Part shown: in pieces, positions 1 through 5,065 of the stretch | Position numbering within the stretch: position 1 is the first letter of the stretch | Layout: each line of letters starts with the position of its first letter | Source of the DNA: Desulfobacterales bacterium CG23_combo_of_CG06-09_8_20_14_all_51_8 | GTDB lineage: Bacteria; Desulfobacterota; Desulfobacteria; Desulfobacterales; Desulfosalsimonadaceae | Reading direction: 5' to 3' | DNA length: 8,904 nucleotides | Assembly (NCBI GenBank): GCA_002772195.1 | Contig: PCSG01000154.1 | Coordinates: 1 to 8,904 of the forward strand | Notes under the pieces: generated by a model | Seen by the model: only the letters and a program-made list of their open reading frames with translations | The model's database searches: none | Told to the model about the DNA's origin: nothing | Made by a program: the position numbers and the translations under genes

Positions 1-111
1 AGAAAGTTCATCAAATCTGTACCCCGCATTTCTTTGCCAGACAGATAACCACCGTTAAAAAAGGTAAGCAGAGAATTCCAATATGACTTTATCAAAACAA
101 GGAGAACGTAA

Positions 112-465
112 ATGACAGACCAAAATCAAGATGCCGGACCATCCCGGTGGGAAATTCTGGCCCGGGAAAGAAATGCCCGGGTGGTGCTTTGCCACACGCC
201 GGACACCTATACCCTGACCGAGCTGACCCGGTCCGCCGACCGCGCCATGCGGGCGCTGCGGGACCGGACCTTTACCTCCCTGTCCATCGAAGAGGTGAGC
301 CCGCTTTTTCAGGAATACAACGACACCATCATCCGGTTCCATGAAGTCATCCAAAAAATATGCGGCATGGTGGATATCAGATACAAACCGCCGCGCACCA
401 TCGCCAGAATGGTTCAAGTTCAAAACGGCGGCACGGATAACTCCCACATGGCGGACGATGAATAA
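112..465 (+). CDS. Small hypothetical protein, 117 aa
   Basis: I do not recognise this protein. It is 117 residues long, soluble in character, with no signal peptide or membrane segment. The N-terminus is polar, the middle (about residues 30-85) is rich in Arg, Glu and Leu and probably helical, and the tail (about 103-117) is acidic and likely disordered. The start is well supported: AAGGAGA at 99-105 lies six bases before the ATG. Its composition and ribosome binding site match its neighbours, so it is probably a real gene of the same element. It is separated from the ssb gene by almost 500 bases, so it may be the end of an upstream transcription unit rather than part of the following one. 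No function is proposed. Confidence 0.7.
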   Translation: MTDQNQDAGPSRWEILARERNARVVLCHTPDTYTLTELTRSADRAMRALRDRTFTSLSIEEVSPLFQEYNDTIIRFHEVIQKICGMVDIRYKPPRTIARMVQVQNGGTDNSHMADDE

Positions 466-482
466 ACAACACCATTAACAAA

Positions 483-521
483 GAGCCGCGCTTCAATCGG
501 CGGTTTATGCAGGTTTTTTTT
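483..521 (+). terminator. Weak possible rho-independent terminator after the first gene
   Basis: A seven-pair stem can form between GAGCCGC (483-489) and GCGGTTT (500-506), two pairs being G-U. A run of eight T follows at 514-521, but seven bases separate stem and T-run, which is unfavourable. It sits just after the stop codon at 465, which is the right place for a terminator. The call is tentative. Confidence 0.3.
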
Positions 522-526
522 ACCAT

Positions 527-540
527 AGTACATTTGTACT
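527..540. promoter_or_regulatory. Perfect palindrome AGTACA-TT-TGTACT, candidate operator
   Basis: AGTACA (527-532) and TGTACT (535-540) are exact reverse complements around a TT centre. A dyad of this size is typical of a dimeric repressor site. The shape recalls LexA boxes of the AGTAC-N4-GTWCT kind known from cyanobacteria, and ssb genes are often SOS-regulated, but no LexA site of this kind is established for the likely host. The distance of over 400 bases to ssb weakens a direct role in ssb control. Confidence 0.35.
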
Positions 541-551
541 GTGTGTCGCCC

Positions 552-568
552 GTTTGAATGTTTCAAAC
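552..568. repeat. Inverted repeat GTTTGAA-TGT-TTCAAAC
   Basis: GTTTGAA (552-558) and TTCAAAC (562-568) are exact reverse complements with a three-base spacer. It shares the core TTTGAA/TTCAAA and the spacer length with the larger inverted repeat at 679-703, so the two could be related operator sites of one regulator. Confidence 0.4.
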
Positions 569-678
569 AGGACAACGGACCCGACCAGAAACCCCTGGCA
601 AGGCCCGATAAAAAACAGGTTGAGCGGAAAAAGCCATCAAAGGTTTCTTCTTTGATACATTGCCATTGGGTTTTTCTC

Positions 679-703
679 GTTTTTGAAAATAGTTTTCAAA
701 AAC
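679..703. promoter_or_regulatory. Perfect 11-base inverted repeat, candidate operator
   Basis: GTTTTTGAAAA (679-689) and TTTTCAAAAAC (693-703) are exact reverse complements around TAG. The right arm extended to TTTTCAAAAACCA (693-705) recurs exactly at 928-940, immediately upstream of the ssb ribosome binding site. Recurrence of the same half-site suggests a protein-binding site rather than a chance AT-rich dyad. There is no adjacent T-run, so a terminator is unlikely. Confidence 0.5.
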
Positions 704-912
704 CAAGCAACCGCTGCTTCCGGTGAAGGAACGTTTTAAAAAAAATAACAGGTGAAGGGTATCCTTTGTCATAAGGGATGGGCTTCGCCGATGACGATAT
801 ATGGCTCCCGGCTTGTTGTTGGGATGCCCCAGAGATTATTCCAGACAGGATAGTTACCGGTCTTCGGAACTTTTTCATGGTGCATTCAGACAAACAGGTA
901 CGGGATTTTTTG

Positions 913-940
913 TTTCAAAACCGTTTATTTTCAAAAACCA
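913..940. promoter_or_regulatory. Two tandem TTTCAAAA(A)CC half-sites before ssb
   Basis: TTTCAAAACC lies at 913-922 and TTTTCAAAAACCA at 928-940. The shared TTTCAAAA cores start 16 bases apart, close to one and a half helical turns. They end only a few bases before the ssb ribosome binding site, where a bound protein would block transcription or the promoter. The second copy matches the right arm of the inverted repeat at 679-703 exactly. The regulator is not visible in the window. Confidence 0.4.
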
Positions 941-957
941 AAAAAAGGAGAAAAGAG

Positions 958-1377
958 ATGTTAAACAAGACCATGTTAATCGGAAGATTAGGCCGCGACC
1001 CGGAAACAAGATATTCAAAAGACGGGCTCGCCATCACAAGTTTTTCCATCGCAACCACTCTGGCATGGAAAGACAAAACCACTGGTGAAAAAAAGGAGAC
1101 AACGGAATGGCATCGGATCGTGGCGTTTGGCAAGCTCGCGGAAATTTGCAGCGAGTATCTGTCCAAGGGCAAACTGATCTATGTTGAAGGCCGGTTGCAC
1201 ACCCGTTCCTGGGAACAGGACGGAATCACCCGCTACATCACGGAAATTGTCATGTCCAACATGCACACCTTCGGTACAAAAGAACCCAATGAAAACGGAC
1301 CGGCGGAAACCAATTCAAACCATAACCCGCCCCCGGCAGGTGAACCTTTTCCCATGGATGACGACATACCTTTTTAA
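958..1377 (+). CDS. ssb: Single-stranded DNA-binding protein SSB
   Basis: The protein coats single-stranded DNA during replication, recombination and conjugative transfer, and recruits partner proteins through its C-terminal tip. The 139-residue product begins MLNKTMLIGRLGRDPE, the classic SSB OB-fold start. The OB fold spans about residues 1-107, with Trp37, Trp51 and Trp85 at places that correspond to the DNA-stacking tryptophans of E. coli SSB. A short Asn/Pro-rich linker (about 108-133) leads to the acidic tip DDDIPF, the standard partner-binding end. It is shorter than the 178-residue E. coli protein because of the short linker, as is common for plasmid and phage SSBs. The ATG at 958 is chosen because AAAGGAG lies just before it and the SSB fold starts exactly there; an upstream in-frame ATG at 778 would add 60 unrelated residues. 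It heads a nuclease and annealing protein group, which suggests an element-encoded recombination role. Confidence 0.96.
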   Translation: MLNKTMLIGRLGRDPETRYSKDGLAITSFSIATTLAWKDKTTGEKKETTEWHRIVAFGKLAEICSEYLSKGKLIYVEGRLHTRSWEQDGITRYITEIVMSNMHTFGTKEPNENGPAETNSNHNPPPAGEPFPMDDDIPF

Positions 1378-1436
1378 GCGATCTGAACGGAATGCCGGAG
1401 ATTTCTAAAATCCAAAAACAGATCCAAGAACCTACA

Positions 1437-1476
1437 GGGAGCCCTTGCGCCATAAAAGCGCAAACTCCCATTTTTT
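1437..1476 (+). terminator. Rho-independent terminator or attenuator after ssb
   Basis: GGGAG (1437-1441) pairs with CTCCC (1465-1469), and TTGCGC (1445-1450) pairs with GCGCAA (1458-1463), leaving a small internal loop and a seven-base loop CATAAAA. A run of six T follows at 1471-1476. This is a good intrinsic terminator by shape. Because the next gene starts only 38 bases further on with the same orientation, it may act as an attenuator giving high ssb and lower downstream expression. The left arm belongs to the ACAGGGAG motif (1434-1441) seen in three other gaps. Confidence 0.75.
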
Positions 1477-1514
1477 ATGTCTGAAACCAAAATAGAAAAT
1501 AAAGGAGAAATAGC

Positions 1515-2366
1515 ATGGATTTTATCGAACTGCTGCAACAGGGACTTTTAAAGCTTAACAACAAGAATGATATGGGGGACCGATGCACCTATGTGGGGTC
1601 CTCTGATGTGGCCGGATGTCCCAGAAAGGCGGTGCTCGCAAAAACCGAACCCCAGGACCATGAACTGACCACATTGCTGAGATTTGCAAGGGGTCATCTG
1701 GCGGAACAGCTCATTGTTTCGGCCATGGAGGATTCTTCCTATGACTGGGATTACCAGAAAGAGGTATCGCATCGGGAAAGGCCTTTTAAAGCCCATATTG
1801 ATTTTGTCTTTAACGGCAAAAATGTTTTAAAGGTGCTGGAGATCAAAACAGTATCTTCAATCCCCAGCGCTCCTTATGAAACCTGGATTCAGCAGGTGCA
1901 TTATCAGATGGGCCTGCTTCAGGAGGAAAATCCTGGAAAAATCGTCAAGGGATGCGTGCTTGCCATTGACTTGAACGAAGGGAGAATCAAGCCCTTTAAC
2001 GAGTTTGAGTACAACTCCATGCTGTATGAAGGCCTGCTGCAAAAAGCCACTCATATCTGGCAATGCCTGCAGGACCCGGACATAATCCCCAAAACCGAGA
2101 CAAGCCCGCTTTGCGCCTGGTGTCAATACCGGCCGGAATGCCCTGCCTATGACAATCATGTTGAAATCCCGGAACTGCCCATTGAAGACGAACTGGCCAA
2201 TTATCTGGGGTTGAAGGCGACCAAGAAAAACTCCGAAGCGGAACTTGTGAAGCTGACCAATTTTCTGAGATTTGCCATTGCCAACGCCAACCCTGACGGC
2301 ATGGCCATCAAGGTCGGCCCGAATGTTGTTCGGACCAATGACCGCAACTGGATTGTAGTCGAGTAA
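1515..2366 (+). CDS. Cas4/RecB-like PD-(D/E)XK exonuclease with Fe-S cluster
   Basis: This is probably an exonuclease that resects DNA ends to expose single strands for recombination. The 283-residue protein shows the PD-(D/E)XK nuclease signature: E64 in RGHLAEQ, D96 in HIDFVF, E109-x-K111 in LEIKT, and Q126-x3-Y130 in QQVHY. Four cysteines, C35 (near the N-terminus, in GCPRK) and C200, C203, C209 (CAWC followed by five residues and Cys), have the arrangement that holds a 4Fe-4S cluster in Cas4, AddB and Dna2-type nucleases. The C-terminal 60 residues lack a recognised motif. No cas genes are nearby, so a CRISPR adaptation role is unlikely; the SSB before it and the annealing-type protein after it point to an element-borne recombination exonuclease. 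Start: AAAGGAG (1501-1507), seven bases before ATG 1515. The function is inferred from motifs and context. Confidence 0.85.
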   Translation: MDFIELLQQGLLKLNNKNDMGDRCTYVGSSDVAGCPRKAVLAKTEPQDHELTTLLRFARGHLAEQLIVSAMEDSSYDWDYQKEVSHRERPFKAHIDFVFNGKNVLKVLEIKTVSSIPSAPYETWIQQVHYQMGLLQEENPGKIVKGCVLAIDLNEGRIKPFNEFEYNSMLYEGLLQKATHIWQCLQDPDIIPKTETSPLCAWCQYRPECPAYDNHVEIPELPIEDELANYLGLKATKKNSEAELVKLTNFLRFAIANANPDGMAIKVGPNVVRTNDRNWIVVE

Positions 2367-2434
2367 TTCATTTCAAAAAACTCCCCTATTCCCGTCCCGA
2401 TATCCGTATTTCCCGCAATTTATGGTTTCACTTT

Positions 2435-2448
2435 ACAGGGAGAACTGT
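2435..2448 (+). promoter_or_regulatory. ACAGGGAG motif with small hairpin, possible CsrA-type site
   Basis: ACAGGGAG occupies 2435-2442. ACAG (2435-2438) can pair with CTGT (2445-2448), exposing GGAGAA in the loop, which is the way CsrA/RsmA proteins prefer to see their GGA core. With the preceding T the site reads TACAGGGA, matching the ACARGGA core of the consensus. It is 51 bases before the next start codon. A CTCCC at 2381-2385 could alternatively pair with its GGGAG. The assignment is speculative. Confidence 0.3.
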
Positions 2449-2485
2449 TTGTCGGCTCAAGGAATCAAAGGGGCAAGGAGGAAAT

Positions 2486-3124
2486 ATGCCAGTCACCATA
2501 GAAAAAGAAAGTAAGAAGACCGGTCAGGTATTTCAAAAAATTTATGAAACGGTTGCGGAACGGGTCCAGAAATTCCGCAATCTCTGTCCGGTATCCGAAG
2601 GCTGGGCGCTGACCACGGAGATCAGTTTTCCAAATGATAAAACCGTACTCGCCATCGCCCGGATCACTCACCCGAATGAATTGGTAATCGCCACAGGGAC
2701 CGCCGAAGAAGTACGCAACGCCAATTACATCAATCAGACCTCGGCGGTAGAGAACGCGGAAACTTCAGCCATCGGCCGGTGTCTATTTGCGGCCGGGTTT
2801 GGCGGCGGAGAATTTTGTTCCGCCGATGAACTCTTAAATGCCCTGAAACGACAGGAACAGATCAAAAAAGAGGAACTCAAAGTGATAGGACCCAACACCT
2901 CGGATAAAGCGCCAAAAACCAATCCAGCAAAAGCCAATCCTTCTTCGGCACCACCCAAGCCCTCAGAAATTCTGGGGCCGAACCTGAAAGGGATCAATTA
3001 TCGTCGGGAAGGAAATTTCATTATTGCCGACGGTAACACTTTTCCGGTGCGGGGTGTGCTGGACACTGCTGGATTTAAATGGACGCCAAGTCTCAAAGCC
3101 ATGGCAAAGGAGGTGGCCGCATGA
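2486..3124 (+). CDS. Putative phage-type ssDNA annealing protein (Erf/Rad52-like)
   Basis: The likely role is pairing of complementary single strands in recombination, but this rests on motif resemblance and context. The 212-residue protein has an N-terminal region (about 15-60) with a predicted strand pattern, then the segment at residues 69-105: ATGTAEE, NQTSAVENAETSAIGR and LFAAGFGGG. The ENxETSAIGRAL-type motif is one I know from phage-encoded putative recombination proteins. A Lys/Pro/Ala-rich flexible linker (about 128-165) joins a small C-terminal domain (about 165-212). It follows the nuclease gene, as annealing proteins commonly do in phage recombination sets. The start is supported by AAGGAGG at 2475-2481 with a four-base gap to ATG 2486, slightly short. 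The stop codon overlaps the next start (ATGA at 3121-3124), so the two genes are translationally coupled. Alternative: a conserved element protein of unknown role. Confidence 0.55.
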   Translation: MPVTIEKESKKTGQVFQKIYETVAERVQKFRNLCPVSEGWALTTEISFPNDKTVLAIARITHPNELVIATGTAEEVRNANYINQTSAVENAETSAIGRCLFAAGFGGGEFCSADELLNALKRQEQIKKEELKVIGPNTSDKAPKTNPAKANPSSAPPKPSEILGPNLKGINYRREGNFIIADGNTFPVRGVLDTAGFKWTPSLKAMAKEVAA

Positions 3125-3531
3125 ACCAAAATTCTGCAAATAGCCACGAAGTTTTTGGAGAAGTGATTTACGCCTATACACGAAAGCAGGCCATTATCGA
3201 TGGATACCAGGTTTTATTAGCGGACGATCATGCGGAACTTGCCCGGGAAGTCGGATGGAAATATCCGGTATATCTGACAAGTGGCGTGTGGGACCTGGTG
3301 GAACAAGCCGTTGCATCTGAAAAAGACGGCAATGATATGGCCGGCGTGTTGTGGGACATCCTGATGATGGCCCGATTCGGCGAGGATATCACTCAAGATA
3401 CCCGAAAGTTTCAGGTGATGATCACCAAATTCAGCCGGAAGCATCGCCACCAGTTTTATGTCCAGGTCGGCCCCACGGATATCGATGATCCCGCGCCTGC
3501 CATCACCGTTATGATGCCAGAGGATCGATAA
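3121..3531 (+). CDS. DUF6573-like protein of unknown function
   Basis: The 136-residue protein resembles DUF6573 family proteins found on plasmids and integrative elements; the biochemical role is unknown to me. The features that suggest the family are VIYAYTRKQAIIDGYQV near the N-terminus, the middle EVGWKYPVYLTSGVWD, then VLWDILMMARF and the C-terminal strand AITVMMPED. There are no membrane segments. The ATG at 3121 is chosen because AAAGGAGGT at 3106-3114 precedes it by six bases and it overlaps the previous stop by four bases (ATGA). An in-frame ATG at 3079 would add 14 residues inside the preceding gene with no ribosome binding site. Tight coupling to the annealing-type protein suggests the two are made in fixed ratio. 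A terminator-like hairpin follows. Confidence 0.75.
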   Translation: MNQNSANSHEVFGEVIYAYTRKQAIIDGYQVLLADDHAELAREVGWKYPVYLTSGVWDLVEQAVASEKDGNDMAGVLWDILMMARFGEDITQDTRKFQVMITKFSRKHRHQFYVQVGPTDIDDPAPAITVMMPEDR

Positions 3532-3562
3532 GCAACCCTTTACCAGCATAGAAACAGCAAAC

Positions 3563-3600
3563 AGGGAGCTTCAGGCAATTTCGTCTGACTCCCTTTTTTT
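3563..3600 (+). terminator. Rho-independent terminator after the DUF6573-like gene
   Basis: AGGGAG (3563-3568) pairs with CTCCCT (3589-3594), and TCAG (3571-3574) pairs with CTGA (3585-3588) around a ten-base loop. The 3' arm runs straight into seven T (3594-3600). The shape is a good intrinsic terminator. As with the one after ssb, it lies just before a co-oriented gene (start at 3617) and its left arm is an ACAGGGAG copy (3561-3568), so partial termination or attenuation is possible. Confidence 0.7.
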
Positions 3601-3616
3601 ACGAAAGGAGCGTTTC

Positions 3617-4489
3617 ATGAAAACAAGCGAATTGAAAAAGATATGCGAAGACCATGTGAATGATTTGATCACAGCCATCGCGGAGACCCGGGATGGACAG
3701 CGGTTCCTGGATTACCTGAATTTCTGCGCACGGTTTCACCGGTATTCTTTCAGAAATCGGATTCTGATCTGGTGTTACCAGCCTGACGCCACCTTCGTGG
3801 CCGGCTACAAAGCCTGGCCGAAAATGGGGCGTCACGTTAAAAAAGGCGGGTCCGGGATTCCGATCTTTGCGCCCATGGCAGTCAAAAACCGGCCGGGGTT
3901 TGCAGATGAGACGGATGACGACCCGGATGATCATAGCGATGAAAAAACGTCATTAAGGTTCAAAGTCGCCTATGTGTATGACGTTTCTCAAACAGAAGGT
4001 GATCCCCTGCCGAATCTCGACACACTCGCAGTGGATGGTGAAACCGGTTTGCTCGGAGCGCTGGAGGCTTTTACCCGCGCTCAGGGAATCAAGCTGGGAT
4101 ATTCATCGGACAAGGCCCTGGAATTTTTGCGGGCCGCCGGGATTTCCGCCAGAGGCAGAATTCAGATCAAGGAATCGCTTAATGAAAGCCAACGGTTTTA
4201 TGTCCTGGCCCATGAACTGGCCCATGAGTTTCTTCATGACCTTCATGCCCAAAAAACCCTGTCCACCAAGGTCAAGGAGCTTGAGGCGGATGCCACGGCG
4301 TATGTGGTGTCGCGTCATTTCGGGCTTCAAACCCAGTCCTCAGTGTATCTCGCCCTGTACCAGGTTGAAGAAGTGGACGTCAAGGAGTCTCTGGACAGGA
4401 TTGTTGCAACCGCGTCAAGGATTATCCAAGGCGTGCATCAACTGGATCAAAACCAGTCCGCCGCCCAAACCATTCAGGACGCGGCATAA
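3617..4489 (+). CDS. ArdC-like antirestriction protein with ImmA/IrrE-type metallopeptidase
   Basis: Proteins of this type are carried by conjugative elements and protect incoming DNA; ArdC binds single-stranded DNA, and a C-terminal zinc peptidase-like fold is present. In this 290-residue protein the ArdC-like N-terminal domain covers about residues 1-125 (FxYS-type helix FHRYSFRNRILI, then AGYKAWPKMGRHVKKGGSGIPIFAP, ending VAYVYDVSQTEG). The metallopeptidase part has HELAHE at 199-204, giving His199, Glu200 and His203, and a downstream ELEADATAY (221-229) with Glu221 or Glu223 as likely third ligand. A run of acidic residues (about 97-110) interrupts the first domain and is probably a loop. 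Start: AAAGGAG at 3604-3610, six bases before ATG 3617. It lies in its own stretch between two hairpins. Protection against restriction or single-strand nuclease is inferred from the family. Confidence 0.88.
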   Translation: MKTSELKKICEDHVNDLITAIAETRDGQRFLDYLNFCARFHRYSFRNRILIWCYQPDATFVAGYKAWPKMGRHVKKGGSGIPIFAPMAVKNRPGFADETDDDPDDHSDEKTSLRFKVAYVYDVSQTEGDPLPNLDTLAVDGETGLLGALEAFTRAQGIKLGYSSDKALEFLRAAGISARGRIQIKESLNESQRFYVLAHELAHEFLHDLHAQKTLSTKVKELEADATAYVVSRHFGLQTQSSVYLALYQVEEVDVKESLDRIVATASRIIQGVHQLDQNQSAAQTIQDAA

Positions 4490-4529
4490 GCCGATAAACA
4501 TTAACAGACCAAGAATTTAACAAAACCCC

Positions 4530-4577
4530 GACAGGGAGATGAAACGCCTCCCTTGGGGGTGCTGTCATCTCCCTGTC
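4530..4577 (+). repeat. 13-base perfect inverted repeat before the radC-like gene
   Basis: GACAGGGAGATGA (4530-4542) and TCATCTCCCTGTC (4565-4577) are exact reverse complements, separated by a 22-base GC-rich interior that can pair further (CTCCC against GGGGG). No T-run follows, so this is not a standard terminator. The right arm ends 20 bases before the radC-like start, close to the ribosome binding site at 4584-4590, so it may regulate access to the start or block transcript decay. The left arm carries the ACAGGGAG motif found in the other gaps. Confidence 0.7.
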
Positions 4578-4597
4578 AGCATCAAGGGAGACAAGAA

Positions 4598-5053
4598 ATG
4601 GAAAAACTCTATATGGACGATTTCCCCGGCACCAAATACCGGGTGAACCTGATCAGAGAAAGTGATGATTCGTATGAATGGCCGCCATTGTCCAACCCCA
4701 AGACTGTTTTTGATTTTATCAAACCCCTTGAGGACAAGGACCGGGAATATTTCGTCGCGATTTTTTTGAACGCGAAAAATGTCCCTTTAGGCGTCCATCT
4801 GGTGAGCATCGGGGACCTGACCGCTTCAACGGTGCATCCTCGTGAAAGTTTCAAGGCAGCCATTCTGGCCTCAGCGTGTTCCGTCGTGTTCGCCCATAAT
4901 CATCCCTCGGGCAATCCAGACCCCAGCGGTGCGGATATCAAAATAACCCAAAAGCTGAAAGAGGCCGGGGACCTGCTTGGGATAACGGTTTTCGATCACA
5001 TTATCGTGGGCAGAGATTGTTATCACAGTTTTAGAGAATCTGGACAGATATAG
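4598..5053 (+). CDS. RadC-like JAB/MPN-domain protein
   Basis: RadC-type JAB/MPN proteins are common on integrative elements; their molecular role is uncertain despite the historical link with DNA repair. The 151-residue protein is the catalytic-like domain without the helix-hairpin-helix part of chromosomal RadC. The metal-binding JAMM motif is intact: HNHPSGNPDPSGAD from His100, with His100, His102, Ser110 and Asp113, and Glu50 in DREYF as the likely upstream acid. The downstream ITQKLKEAGDLLGITVFDHIIVG segment is typical. Start at ATG 4598 because AAGGGAG (4584-4590) precedes it by seven bases; an upstream TTG at 4553 lies inside the hairpin and would add 15 unsupported residues. It is followed by the methyltransferase gene after 12 bases, so the two are co-transcribed. 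Whether it acts as a nuclease or a peptidase is unknown. Confidence 0.92.
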   Translation: MEKLYMDDFPGTKYRVNLIRESDDSYEWPPLSNPKTVFDFIKPLEDKDREYFVAIFLNAKNVPLGVHLVSIGDLTASTVHPRESFKAAILASACSVVFAHNHPSGNPDPSGADIKITQKLKEAGDLLGITVFDHIIVGRDCYHSFRESGQI

Positions 5054-5065
5054 GAGGTGTCAATC

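Larger units (their letters stand above)
466..957. other. 492-base gap before ssb; probable control region
   Basis: No convincing gene was found here. Short open frames exist on both strands, but none has a good ribosome binding site or recognisable product, and the frame that runs into ssb from 778 is only an upstream extension. The region holds a perfect 14-base palindrome (527-540), a 7-base inverted repeat (552-568), a perfect 11-base inverted repeat (679-703), and two more copies of the TTTCAAAA(A)CC half-site directly before ssb (913-939). I could not pick out a confident sigma-70 promoter. The density of symmetric sites suggests that ssb, and perhaps the downstream genes, are transcribed and repressed from here. 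An uncharacterised small RNA is also possible. Confidence 0.5.

Noticed and set aside
34..62. Possible sigma-70 promoter with TTGCCA before the first gene
   Set aside because: TTGCCA at 34-39 has no acceptable -10 box at 16-18 bases; only an A-run follows.
541..726. 61-residue frame in the gap before ssb
   Set aside because: There is no ribosome binding site, composition is unlike the real genes, and it runs through the inverted repeat at 679-703.
778..957. Upstream extension of ssb from an ATG at 778
   Set aside because: It would add 60 residues with no relation to SSB, lacks a ribosome binding site, and the ATG at 958 has AAAGGAG right before it and begins the OB fold exactly.
1515..2366. 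Cas4 of a CRISPR-Cas system
   Set aside because: The Fe-S nuclease motifs fit Cas4, but there are no cas1/cas2 genes or repeat arrays in the window; a recombination exonuclease fits the neighbours better.
4553..4597. TTG at 4553 as radC-like start
   Set aside because: It lies in the loop of the strong hairpin, lacks a ribosome binding site, and the added 15 residues match nothing.
5057..5065. GTG at 5057 as methyltransferase start
   Set aside because: It overlaps the AGGAGG ribosome binding site at 5052-5057; the ATG at 5066 has ideal spacing and gives the family-like N-terminus.
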